A program made the translations under genes and the position numbers. From assembly GCA_031376425.1 (NCBI GenBank), contig JANMDR010000029.1:1-29404 (forward strand): a stretch of 29,404 nucleotides of DNA, given 5' to 3'. Positions 14,864 through 22,240 of this stretch are shown here, in pieces. Origin of the DNA: JANMDR01 sp031376425 (GTDB lineage: Bacteria > Pseudomonadota > Gammaproteobacteria > Burkholderiales > Usitatibacteraceae). The notes under the pieces were generated by a model. The model worked only from the letters and a program-made list of their open reading frames with translations, ran no database searches and was not told the DNA's origin. Numbering within the stretch: position 1 is the stretch's first letter; each line of letters begins with the position of its first letter.

Positions 14864-17001
14864 TTCGCATCCGCAAAGAACTTTGGTTTGGCTTCGGCTT
14901 AATGGCGATCATTTTGCTAGCAATTATCATACTTATGCCGTGGACTAATTTAACCAATCAACATCTAGGCTTGCTGATGTTAGCGTTGGTGGTAGTAGCG
15001 ATTATGTTGGGTTTTCCCACCGCGTTTACGTTGATGGGCATGGGCATGTTGTTTGGCTTCTACGCTTATTACTCGCGAAGCAGTGGGCAATCAGGTGTGG
15101 CGTTGCAACAAACCCTCGATTTAATGGTGACCAGCACCTTTGGTGTAATGCGTAACGATGTGCTGATTTCAATCCCGCTATTTGTGTTTATGGGCTACTT
15201 GGTTGAACGCGCCAATTTGGTCACCAAGCTCTTTAAATCTCTGCACTTAGCCCTAGCCCGCGTACCAGGATCACTCGCCGTGGCCACCCTAGTTACGTGC
15301 GCTATTTTTGCGACCGCTACCGGCATTGTAGGCGCTGTGGTAACCCTAATGGGCTTGTTGGCGTTTCCGGCCATGTTACGGGCAGGCTATGACGTGCGCT
15401 TGTGTGCGGGCGTGATTACCGCCGGCGGCTGTTTAGGTATTTTAATTCCGCCATCGGTATTGCTCATTGTGTACGGCGCCACGGCTGGCGTGTCGGTGCC
15501 TAAGCTTTATGCGGGCGCATTTTTCCCGGGCCTCATGCTGGCAGGCTTGTACTGCGGCTATGTCATGCTCATGGCAAAGTGGAAACCACACCTAGCCCCC
15601 CCTCTGCCTGAGAGCGAGCGGGTTATCACCTTACCAGCAGCCAATGCCGCCATTAACCAAACCAACGGCAAGCGTGCCCTGCTCTCCTTACTTTCCGCAC
15701 TAAAAGGTGAGCGCAATGCCACGATTACCACGAAAGTAATTCTTAAAGAATTAGCCGTCACATTAGCGCCCTTGCTGGTTTTTTTAGTGCTCATGGGTCT
15801 GACTTGGAACGCCATTACCAAACCCAATGAAATTCAAGATCTAAGCGGCCTGCAAGAAATGGGGGCGAGTGGTTCCAGCGCAACGAGCTCTACAAGCGGC
15901 CTGCAAGAACCCCCGGGAGTAGAGAGCGTTGCTGCCTCAGCATCCGGCGTGCAAGAGCCACCGGGCACTGAGGCTGCCAAACCAGCAGCAGTGGCTGCAA
16001 CAACGGCAGCAGCAACGGCAGTGGCCCAACCAGCAGCCACAGCTGGCGCGCGCGACCCTACGCCAAAAGCATTCTGGATAATTTTAGGGATTGGCTTAGC
16101 TGCCTTGGCGGTGCTATACGCCTTGCTCACGTTTGCGCGCTTAGAAGTGTTCAAAATGCTGCTCACATCGTTTTTTCCATTAGCAGTGATGATTTTAGCG
16201 GTGCTGGGCACGATTTTATTTGGCCTAGCCACCCCTACTGAAGCGGCTGCAGTAGGCTCAATTGGCGGCTTTGTACTAGCCTCGGTGTATCTATTGCTCA
16301 CCCAACCACGCGCCAGTATTATTAGTGCCGCAAAATTATGGGTGCCGCTATGGGTAGTATTTTTGGTGTCGGTCGTTTGGTTCATTTTGTACAAAGCCGA
16401 GGTGGTGGTAAGCCCGCCGACACCATGGATTGGCTGGATGTCGATGGGGGCTTTTTTAGTGTGGAGCATCATCGCCACCGTACAAGCAAAAATGATCAAC
16501 ACCGTAAAGGAATCCACTTACCTTACCGCTAAAACTTCCGCTATGGTGTGCTGGTTATTTGTAGGTTCATCGATCTTTTCGGCGGCCTTCGCACTATTAG
16601 GTGGCCAAACTATTGTTGAAGAGTGGGTACTTTCACTTGGACTTACGCCGCTGCAATTTATGCTGTTGGCGCAGTTTATTATTTTCATTTTAGGCTGGCC
16701 GCTAGAGTGGACAGAAATCATCGTTATCTTTATGCCGATCTTCATCCCCCTGCTCCCTAAGTTTGGCATTGATCCGCTGTTCTTCGGCTTGCTCGTGGCC
16801 CTAAATTTACAAACAGCATTCTTGTCACCTCCCGTAGCGATGGCAGCATTTTATTTGAAAGGCGTATCGCCACCGCACGTTACGTTGAACCAAATTTTTG
16901 CCGGCATGATGCCATTTATGGGCATACAAGTTCTCGCCATTTTATTGCTGTATGTGTTCCCGCAAATCGGTATGTGGTTGCCGGGCGTTCTGTACAAATA
17001 G
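14860..17001 (+). CDS. dctM: TRAP transporter large permease subunit (DctM) with a low-complexity insert
   Basis: This is a 713-residue polytopic membrane protein and the main transport subunit. DctM hallmarks are FPTAFTLMGMGML, the FVFMGYLVERA segment, ATATGIVGAVVTLMG, GGCLGILIPPSVLLIVYG and, later, GLATPTEAAAVGSIGG and a C-terminal LQTAFLSPPVAMAAFYLKG. Ordinary DctM proteins are about 430 residues; members of the mannitol/chloroaromatic branch are longer. Here residues about 325-400 form a soluble Ala/Ser/Thr/Pro-rich stretch with three related units (SGLQEMG, SGLQEPPGVE, SGVQEPPGTE) between two membrane segments. The frame is uninterrupted and the transport core is complete, so the protein is probably functional. 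It starts within the dctQ stop codon. Confidence 0.93.
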   Translation: MIRIRKELWFGFGLMAIILLAIIILMPWTNLTNQHLGLLMLALVVVAIMLGFPTAFTLMGMGMLFGFYAYYSRSSGQSGVALQQTLDLMVTSTFGVMRNDVLISIPLFVFMGYLVERANLVTKLFKSLHLALARVPGSLAVATLVTCAIFATATGIVGAVVTLMGLLAFPAMLRAGYDVRLCAGVITAGGCLGILIPPSVLLIVYGATAGVSVPKLYAGAFFPGLMLAGLYCGYVMLMAKWKPHLAPPLPESERVITLPAANAAINQTNGKRALLSLLSALKGERNATITTKVILKELAVTLAPLLVFLVLMGLTWNAITKPNEIQDLSGLQEMGASGSSATSSTSGLQEPPGVESVAASASGVQEPPGTEAAKPAAVAATTAAATAVAQPAATAGARDPTPKAFWIILGIGLAALAVLYALLTFARLEVFKMLLTSFFPLAVMILAVLGTILFGLATPTEAAAVGSIGGFVLASVYLLLTQPRASIISAAKLWVPLWVVFLVSVVWFILYKAEVVVSPPTPWIGWMSMGAFLVWSIIATVQAKMINTVKESTYLTAKTSAMVCWLFVGSSIFSAAFALLGGQTIVEEWVLSLGLTPLQFMLLAQFIIFILGWPLEWTEIIVIFMPIFIPLLPKFGIDPLFFGLLVALNLQTAFLSPPVAMAAFYLKGVSPPHVTLNQIFAGMMPFMGIQVLAILLLYVFPQIGMWLPGVLYK

Positions 17002-17021
17002 CAATTGGTTTGAACTAAATT

Positions 17022-17068
17022 AAGCGCCTGTAGATTCTCTATTTTAGGGCGTTTACAGGCGTTTTTTT
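17022..17068 (+). terminator. Terminator after dctM
   Basis: AAGCGCCTGTA (17022-17032) pairs with TACAGGCGTTT (17054-17064), with one G-U, across a 21-base loop, and the stem runs into a seven-T tract. It lies about 20 bases after the dctM stop codon and closes the TRAP operon. Confidence 0.8.
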
Positions 17069-17130
17069 ACGCCCAAAGGTAATTCCCTTTCAGTTTTATT
17101 CGTGCGCTAATTTCCCCGAGTGTTATGTAA

Positions 17131-17166
17131 ACATCGTCATTCCAGAGAAGGCTGGAATGACGATGT
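17131..17166. repeat. REP-like intergenic hairpin
   Basis: ACATCGTCATTCCAG (17131-17145) and CTGGAATGACGATGT (17152-17166) form a perfect 15-bp stem with loop AGAAGG. The GTCATTCC...GGAATGAC core resembles the extragenic palindromes dispersed in many proteobacterial genomes. It lies in the spacer between the convergent dctM and YVTN-repeat genes, where it may act as a bidirectional transcription barrier. The rest of the spacer (17069-17374) shows nothing else. Confidence 0.7.
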
Positions 17167-17374
17167 CTCATATTTCGTAACAAGCAGGTAATGGCACTTT
17201 TGATATAGAAACGGAATAAATCGCACAGTTTGCCTGTCCAATCGCAGCTTCTCCCAACCTATCGAACGATGGCAATCGGAACGACGAGGCACCTGCCTGT
17301 TAGTCACTGAGTTTACGCTACTGGCTTAATAGCTTAGGGGCTTAGAGAGATGCTTAAGGACGCGCTTACGGAGC

Positions 17375-19207
17375 TTAAAGACCCGTCGCCGCATTGGCGG
17401 TCGTGGTGGTATTGGTCGCGCCGTCGATCACGATAACTTTATCGCTGGCGGCGTTCGCCACATAGATTTTGTTGGTTACGGCATTTATGCGAATAGTCTG
17501 CGGGCTCATGCCCACATTGACGGTGGTAGTGGTGTTGGTCGTGCCGTTGATCACGGTGACATTATTGCTACCAGAATTCGCCACATAAATCTTATTGGTC
17601 ACTGGGTTAACGCTGATGGCTTGCGGCCCCGTTCCCGCGAGGACCGTAGCGGTGTAATTGGTCGTGCCGTTGATCGCGGTGACATTATTGCTACCAAAAT
17701 TGGCAACATAGACTGTATTGGATACTGGGTTTACGGTGATGGCACGTGGGCTATATCCCGTGGCGACGAAGGCAACAGCGGTGGCGGTGTTGTTACTGCC
17801 GTCTCTCACCGTAACATTGCTGCTGTCGCGATTTAGCACATAAACTTTCTTGGTCACCGGGTTTGTGCTACTGGTTTGCGAACTCACCCCTGCGGCAATA
17901 GCAGCGGGGGTATTGGTTGCACCGTCGCGCTTGGCGACAGGGTTGGTGACTGGTTTGGTGACGGGGGGGTTGATAGAGGCGGCAGCGCGGTTGGTTGCGG
18001 TCTCGGTTGCGTCGCTGATAACGGTGACAGTATTGCTGTTCCTGTTTGCGACATAAACCTTATTGGTCACTGGGTTTACCGCAATGGCTCCGGGAACCGT
18101 TCCTGTGGCAATCGTAGTGGTGCTATTGGTCGCGCCGTCGATCACGGTGACGTTGTTACTGTTCCGGTTCGCCACATAAATCTTGTTGCTCACCGAGTTT
18201 ACGTTCATGTCGTAAGGGTAGGACCCGGTGGCTATCTTGGCGGGGGCGATGGTATTGCTTGCGCCGTCGATCACCGCGACTTCGTTATTGTTCGCCACAT
18301 AGACCTTGTTAGTCACTGGGTTTACGGTAATGAGGGAAACGTAAAACCGATTGACAGCGGTGGTGGTGGCATTAGTCGCGCCGTCGATCACGATGATGAT
18401 CTTGCTAATATGGTTCCCCACATAAATTTTATTGGTCACTGGATTTACGGCTATGACTTGCGGATGTATCTCAGTGTCAACGGTAGCAGTGGCATTGGTC
18501 GCGCCGTCGATTACAGTAACTTCGTTGCTGTAGTGATACACCACATAGACCTTATTGGTCACCGAGTTTATGCCAAAAGCTACAGGACGCCCCTTCGTGG
18601 CAACGCTAACGGTGGAATTGCTTACGCCGTCGATCACCGTGACGCCCTTATTGCTCGCCACATACACTTTATTGCTCACTGGGTTTACGCTAATGGCTAT
18701 AGGCCTCGTCCCCGCGTTGACGGTGACAGTCGTATTAGTCGCGCCGTCGATCACGGTAATGTTGGCGCTAGCATCATTTGCCACATAAATTTTGTTGGTC
18801 ACCGGGTTTACCGCAATGACGTGAGGGCTCGTCCCCGCATTGACAGTAGCGGTGGCATTGGTTGCATCATCGATTACCGTGACGTTGTTGCTGAAGCGAT
18901 TTGCCACATAAATCTTATTGGTCACCGGATTTACAGCGACAGCATAAGGAGCCGTCCCCGTGGTGACAGTGGTAACGTGAGCCTGCGCAAATACTGTGCT
19001 GGCTTGTAACGAAAATAGCGAAAATACTAATGTTAGAAAAAACGCCCCTAGCTTACCGTGGCTGTTACTCACCCCGTCGTCAAAGCGCACCCATCGGTAC
19101 GCAGCGATTGCTGCCGGGTTGGGTCCTTGCTCTAGCGGCGGTTGCGTTGGAACCTGCCTTAGGCAAGACTGCGCACTTTTGATCAAGTATTGAACGATGA
19201 TATTCAT
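17375..19207 (-). CDS. Exported YVTN beta-propeller repeat protein
   Basis: The protein is almost entirely twelve repeats of about 42 residues with the pattern AVNPVTNKIYVAN-SNNVTVIDGATN, the YVTN family of beta-propeller blades, running from about residue 77 to the end. Twelve blades could form two propellers. The eighth blade is followed by a degenerate linker (PPVTKPVTNPVAKRD). A signal sequence (GKLGAFFLTLVFSLF to VFAQA, about 51-75) precedes the repeats, but about 50 residues lie before it if translation starts at the ATG at 19207. A GTG at 19072 would give a normal signal peptide and may be the true start. YVTN proteins are typically surface or periplasmic binding scaffolds; no catalytic residues are seen. 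The DNA repeats themselves are visible every ~125 bases. Confidence 0.85.
   Translation of the reverse strand: MNIIVQYLIKSAQSCLRQVPTQPPLEQGPNPAAIAAYRWVRFDDGVSNSHGKLGAFFLTLVFSLFSLQASTVFAQAHVTTVTTGTAPYAVAVNPVTNKIYVANRFSNNVTVIDDATNATATVNAGTSPHVIAVNPVTNKIYVANDASANITVIDGATNTTVTVNAGTRPIAISVNPVSNKVYVASNKGVTVIDGVSNSTVSVATKGRPVAFGINSVTNKVYVVYHYSNEVTVIDGATNATATVDTEIHPQVIAVNPVTNKIYVGNHISKIIIVIDGATNATTTAVNRFYVSLITVNPVTNKVYVANNNEVAVIDGASNTIAPAKIATGSYPYDMNVNSVSNKIYVANRNSNNVTVIDGATNSTTTIATGTVPGAIAVNPVTNKVYVANRNSNTVTVISDATETATNRAAASINPPVTKPVTNPVAKRDGATNTPAAIAAGVSSQTSSTNPVTKKVYVLNRDSSNVTVRDGSNNTATAVAFVATGYSPRAITVNPVSNTVYVANFGSNNVTAINGTTNYTATVLAGTGPQAISVNPVTNKIYVANSGSNNVTVINGTTNTTTTVNVGMSPQTIRINAVTNKIYVANAASDKVIVIDGATNTTTTANAATGL
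17400..18960 (-). repeat. About twelve tandem ~125-base repeats in the YVTN gene
   Basis: Units recur with conserved cores such as CACATAAATCTTATTGGTCAC and GCGCCGTCGATCACGGTGAC, as read on the plus strand. They encode the beta-propeller blades. Such repeats can change copy number by slippage or recombination. Units differ at many positions, so the array is not a very recent expansion. Confidence 0.85.
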
Positions 19208-19349
19208 GTTGCTCTATGGTGGTGGAGACGCTTGAAAAATGTGCGATTAGCTATAATATGACGATACTCACTACTTTTTTTAATTATGCCATAAGGCGTC
19301 TAAAGAACAAGGCAACATAGAACCCGGTGATATCGGCATATAATAAATT

Positions 19350-19496
19350 ATGGAAAAAGTAGTCACCATCACTAGCCACAAAGACCAGCCAAGAGACTTG
19401 GCCTACTGGCTTTCGCGACCGGTAGAAGAGCGTTTTGCAGCCCTTGAATTTTTACGCCGACAAGCCCACTCGGATGACGCTGAACACAGACTTTAA
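19350..19496 (+). pseudogene. Truncated copy of the small partner protein
   Basis: The 48-codon frame starting MEKVVTITSHKDQPRDLAYW is about 85-90% identical to the intact gene at 21520. It ends early because the CAA codon after EHRL has become TAA, losing the RLQRV... tail. The TATAAT box six bases before the ATG is preserved. It may still be translated as a shortened protein, but its downstream partner is dead. Confidence 0.75.
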
Positions 19497-19579
19497 CGAG
19501 CGCTTAAGATTACTTACCGCACACGACGTTGAGTACCTAATTGACTAATTATCTAATCATCGGCGGCTACACGCTGGCC
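19474..19579 (+). pseudogene. 5' remnant of nucleotidyltransferase gene
   Basis: Starting at ATG 19474 the frame reads MTLNTDFNERLRLLTAHDVE, matching the N-terminus of the intact enzyme at 21644. A 16-base insertion at 19541-19556 causes a stop, after which IIGGYTLA resumes in another frame and matching ends. The catalytic D-x-D region is absent. The gene was cut off exactly where the GNAT gene begins. Confidence 0.85.
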
Positions 19580-19587
19580 TAATAACA

Positions 19588-19983
19588 ATGCAAATTCGCC
19601 CCATTCACCAAATTGAAATTGAAGCAGTTCGCCAGTTGCTGCAAAAAAATAATTGGGGTAAGCGCGTTGCTGATCCTGCAATTTTTGTGCAACTGATTCA
19701 GCGCTCTCCAGTGGCTGTGGTGGCGGTGGAAGATGGCGTCGTAATTGGCTTCCTGCGTGCGCTTACGGATGGCATTTTCAACGGTTATATCTCCATGGTC
19801 GTCGTCGCAGCAGAACACCGTGGTAAGGGCGTGGGAACGGCGCTTGTAAAGCATGTCATGGGCGAGAACTTGGAAATGACTTGGGTGCTTCGGGCAGGTC
19901 GTGACGGCGTATCGGCTTTTTACGAGAAGCTCGGCTTCAACGTGTCTGAGGTGGCGATGGAACGGCCTGGGCAGCGCGAGTGA
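19588..19983 (+). CDS. GNAT family N-acetyltransferase
   Basis: This is a 131-residue single-domain acetyltransferase. The acetyl-CoA-binding motif A is clear: MVVVAAEHRGKGVGTALVKHVMG, including the R/Q-x-x-G-x-G/A signature HRGKGVG. The beta-strand WVLRAGRDGVSAFYEKLGF completes motif B. The length is typical for small GNAT proteins. The substrate cannot be inferred. It begins nine bases after the decayed nucleotidyltransferase fragment, so it is first in a group of three plus-strand genes lying between the two copies of the direct repeat. Confidence 0.9.
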   Translation: MQIRPIHQIEIEAVRQLLQKNNWGKRVADPAIFVQLIQRSPVAVVAVEDGVVIGFLRALTDGIFNGYISMVVVAAEHRGKGVGTALVKHVMGENLEMTWVLRAGRDGVSAFYEKLGFNVSEVAMERPGQRE

Positions 19984-20029
19984 GATTTGCCGCTAGCGAT
20001 ACCTGCCGCAGATCGCGCAAGGTAAAGAT

Positions 20030-20716
20030 ATGCTGAACGATTTCGAAATCACTGGGCGCACACGTACCCATGTAACGCAGTTCGACGAGCCAAAATTTGC
20101 TGCTCAACCCGAGGTTGGTCGGGCTTTCCTCGCGATGCGCGAAGATGCAAAGCGCGCTGGCATCGATTTATTGCCATTCAGTACTTTCCGCGATTTCCGA
20201 ACGCAATTGCGTATCTGGAATTTAAAATTCAGTGGTAAAAAACCACTTTACGACATTGACGGAAATCTCCGCGATATTACGAGTCTAAGTGACATACAGA
20301 TCGTAGACTGTATTTTAAATTGGTCGGCATTACCCGGTGGAAGTCGCCATCAGTGGGGCACCGAAATTGATGTAATCGACGGCGCCGCAATGCCAATTGG
20401 CTATAAACCAAAATTACTTCCTGAAGAGGTAAAACCTGATGGAGTCTTTTACCCACTGCACCAATGGCTCGATGAAAATATTGCAACATACGGCTTTTTT
20501 AGGCCGTATAAATTTTTCCGAGGTGGCATGTATCCTGAGCCATGGCATTTGAGTTACGCACCTCTTTCGTCAATTGCGGTGGCACAAATTACACCAGAAC
20601 TGCTAACCAGTGTCATCGAACAGTCGCAAATTCTGGGTAAGGAAATAGTTCTTGATCGGATTTCGCAAATTTACCAGAACCATATCCTAAACTTTGTACC
20701 GCCGGATCAGCAATAA
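20030..20716 (+). CDS. M15 family metallopeptidase (VanY-like D,D-carboxypeptidase)
   Basis: This is a 228-residue zinc peptidase of the LAS type. The family signature S-x-H-x-x-G-x-x-x-D appears as SRHQWGTEID with His107 and Asp114, and the second motif E-x-W-H appears as EPWHLSY with catalytic Glu170 and zinc ligand His173. M15B enzymes cut D-Ala-D-Ala or similar peptidoglycan cross-link peptides. No signal peptide is present, so export by another route, a cytoplasmic role in wall precursor editing, or a misassigned start are all possible. An ATG with a weak GGTAAAG site begins the frame 46 bases after the GNAT gene. Confidence 0.88.
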   Translation: MLNDFEITGRTRTHVTQFDEPKFAAQPEVGRAFLAMREDAKRAGIDLLPFSTFRDFRTQLRIWNLKFSGKKPLYDIDGNLRDITSLSDIQIVDCILNWSALPGGSRHQWGTEIDVIDGAAMPIGYKPKLLPEEVKPDGVFYPLHQWLDENIATYGFFRPYKFFRGGMYPEPWHLSYAPLSSIAVAQITPELLTSVIEQSQILGKEIVLDRISQIYQNHILNFVPPDQQ

Positions 20717-20795
20717 TCATGTTGCGCAGTATCGTCAGTCATCCTGTTACTCAAACGAGTTGGTTGGCGACAGCGCTAGGCGAGGGGCAAATATA

Positions 20796-21305
20796 ATGAA
20801 TATCGAAATTCAACAATCAGACATCACCAAATTAAAAGTTGACGCCATCGTTAACGCGGCAAATTCGTCGTTACTTGGTGGTGGCGGGGTTGATGGGGCG
20901 ATTCACCGTGCCGCCGGACCTGACCTTGTACACGAATGCCGCTTGCTAGGCGGCTGTAAAACTGGACAGGCAAAAATCACAAAAGGGTACAAACTCCCTG
21001 CAAGGTTCATCATCCACACCGTTGGCCCCGTCTGGCGCGGCGGCAATAACGGCGAGCCAGAGTTACTAGCCTCCTGCTACCGGCAGGCTTTGCACACTGC
21101 TGCAAACTTTCCTATTACCAGCATTGCGTTTCCAAGTATTAGCGCAGGCATATTTGGTTATCCCATTGATTTAGCCGCAAAAGTCGCATTGGACACAGTT
21201 TCCACAGTGGTTAAAGAGCTAGGCAATAAAACGCAGATTGTATTTTGCTGCTTCTCTGCGATTGACTTTGCCATCTATCGGGAAGCGCTCAGAGCACGGA
21301 CTTAA
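20796..21305 (+). CDS. Macrodomain protein, O-acetyl-ADP-ribose deacetylase type
   Basis: This is a 169-residue single macrodomain closely resembling the YmdB/MacroD group. The ADP-ribose-binding features are all present: QSDITKLKVDAIVNAANSSLLGGGGVDGAIHRAAG at the N-terminus (split here as QSDITKLKVDAIVNAANS and LLGGGGVDGAIHRAAG), the IIHTVGPVW strand, and FPSISAGIFGYP in the C-terminal half. It is predicted to bind or hydrolyse ADP-ribose esters. The ATG at 20796 has a GAGGGG ribosome-binding site and begins exactly at the family's first strand; an upstream in-frame ATG at 20694 is unlikely because it overlaps the M15 gene. It could also process ADP-ribosylated nucleic acid or protein. Confidence 0.93.
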   Translation: MNIEIQQSDITKLKVDAIVNAANSSLLGGGGVDGAIHRAAGPDLVHECRLLGGCKTGQAKITKGYKLPARFIIHTVGPVWRGGNNGEPELLASCYRQALHTAANFPITSIAFPSISAGIFGYPIDLAAKVALDTVSTVVKELGNKTQIVFCCFSAIDFAIYREALRART

Positions 21306-21421
21306 CAACTTGGTCTACCGATCGCGTCATTGTCGAGCTTATCCCGCTACCTAGAGCCATAGCACCGTTTTACTTTTTTTGACGTTGACTTTTCTGGAAG
21401 GCAACAATGCAAACTTTCCAA

Positions 21422-21441
21422 CTATTTTGATCACAAAATAG
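21422..21441. promoter_or_regulatory. Inverted repeat upstream of nucleotidyltransferase module
   Basis: CTATTTTG (21422-21429) and CAAAATAG (21434-21441) are perfect 8-base arms around ATCA, about 80 bases before the small gene. It is a possible operator, as two-gene toxin-antitoxin-like modules are often autoregulated. It is absent upstream of the decayed copy. Confidence 0.35.
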
Positions 21442-21510
21442 AGTAGCGTCATCGCGCAAACACAACGACGCGCGGCATGAGCGACGTGCCATAAAAGTCA
21501 AATCGGCGTA

Positions 21511-21516
21511 TACTAA
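21511..21516 (+). promoter_or_regulatory. -10 box abutting a start codon (leaderless candidate)
   Basis: A TATACT-like box covering about 21509-21514 lies only five or six bases before the ATG at 21520, and the decayed copy has TATAAT in the same place. With this spacing transcription would begin at or near the ATG, giving a leaderless mRNA. No ribosome-binding site is visible in either copy and no good -35 element is evident. Confidence 0.45.
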
Positions 21517-21519
21517 ATT

Positions 21520-21699
21520 ATGGAAAAAGTAGTCACCATCACCACTCACAGAGACCAGCCAAAAGACTTGGCCTACTGGCTATCACGCCCTGTAGAAGAG
21601 CGTTTTGCAGCCGTAGAATTTTTACGCCGACAAGCCCACCCCGATGCTGAACACAGACTTCAAAGAGTTTTTAAGCTTACTTACCGCGCACCGCGTTGA
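21520..21699 (+). CDS. Small partner protein of nucleotidyltransferase module
   Basis: This is a 59-residue soluble, charged protein: MEKVVTITTHRDQPKDLAYW, then a VEERFAAVEFLRRQ helix and a basic tail (RLQRVFKLTYRAPR). I recognise the pattern as a small gene that often precedes a minimal nucleotidyltransferase with the gene pair overlapping. Here the overlap is 56 bases in a different frame. The arrangement resembles a toxin-antitoxin pair of the MNT/AbiE kind, but which member is toxic is not known from the sequence. Its ATG has a -10 box immediately upstream and no ribosome-binding site. A decayed copy lies at 19350. Confidence 0.78.
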   Translation: MEKVVTITTHRDQPKDLAYWLSRPVEERFAAVEFLRRQAHPDAEHRLQRVFKLTYRAPR

Positions 21700-22099
21700 G
21701 TACTTAATCGTTGGCGGCTACGCGTTGGCGGCTTATGGTCATCCTCGGTACACGGGCGACATTGACGTGTGGCTTAACCCTGTTGAAGCCAATATCGAGC
21801 GGATGCTCGAAGCATTAAATGCATTTGGATTTAGCTCACTAGGCATACGAAGCGCGGATCTATTGAAGCCCGATGCGGTCATTCAGCTAGGCTATCCTCC
21901 TGCCAGAATTGATCTACTTTCATCAATTGACGGCGTTACCTTTGGCGATGCATACACTCACCGCTTGAATATCGTTTTTGGCGGCATTGATTTGCCTGTA
22001 ATCAGTATCGCGCACTTTAAAGCGAATAAGCTAATGGTTGGTCGCTCAAAAGACCTTGCGGATATCGAGGCGTTGAAAACGTCGGACAAAATAGGTTAG
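21644..22099 (+). CDS. Minimal nucleotidyltransferase (DUF6036/AbiEii-like)
   Basis: This is a 151-residue stand-alone nucleotidyltransferase of the polymerase-beta fold. The core motif GG-x(n)-D-x-D is present as VGGYALAAYGHPRYTGDIDVWL, with Gly24-Gly25 and metal-binding Asp39 and Asp41. A third acidic position probably lies in RIDLLSSIDG. The length fits the one-domain MNT-type. Relatives transfer nucleotides to a partner protein or RNA; some are toxins (AbiEii), others antitoxins (MntA). It overlaps the small gene at 21520 and the two probably share a transcript. The target cannot be read from the sequence. The truncated relative at 19474-19579 shows this module has been present twice. Confidence 0.85.
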   Translation: MLNTDFKEFLSLLTAHRVEYLIVGGYALAAYGHPRYTGDIDVWLNPVEANIERMLEALNAFGFSSLGIRSADLLKPDAVIQLGYPPARIDLLSSIDGVTFGDAYTHRLNIVFGGIDLPVISIAHFKANKLMVGRSKDLADIEALKTSDKIG

Positions 22100-22240
22100 T
22101 GCTTAGGACATCTTTGTCACTACGTTGTTCAGGAATAGATTTGAATATGATGGTAGGGTCTTCCCCACCGCTCGCTTGGTATTATCGCTTCGGCTCGATG
22201 AAGTCAAAAGCATTTAGCCATAAATTGCGGGCTAATCTAA

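Larger units (their letters stand above)
19332..19579 (+). repeat. Direct repeat, copy 1 (decayed small-protein/nucleotidyltransferase module)
   Basis: This stretch closely matches 21502-21729 from just upstream of the small gene's promoter through the first ~30 codons of the nucleotidyltransferase. Copy 1 has a nonsense change, a codon insertion and a 16-base insertion (19541-19556). The two copies are in the same orientation about 2.2 kb apart. Confidence 0.88.
21502..21729 (+). repeat. Direct repeat, copy 2 (intact module)
   Basis: This is the intact counterpart of the copy at 19332-19579. Homology begins at ATCGGC just upstream of the promoter and fades within the nucleotidyltransferase gene after GGYALA. 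The segment between the copies contains the GNAT, M15 and macrodomain genes. Confidence 0.85.

Noticed and set aside
15834..16517. Minus-strand 227-codon frame inside dctM
   Set aside because: It runs opposite the low-complexity insert and membrane segments of dctM, with no ribosome-binding site or recognisable motif.
17400..18960. CRISPR-like regular repeats
   Set aside because: Units are ~125 bases and wholly coding for beta-propeller blades; no short identical repeats with unique spacers.
17876..19009. Plus-strand 377-codon frame across the YVTN gene
   Set aside because: It is the antisense shadow of a regular repeat array; composition (Gly/His/Arg/Asn-rich) follows from the repeats and there is no family match.
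20694..20795. 34-residue N-terminal extension of the macrodomain protein
   Set aside because: It overlaps the end of the M15 gene and lacks homology; the ATG at 20796 has a GAGGGG ribosome-binding site.
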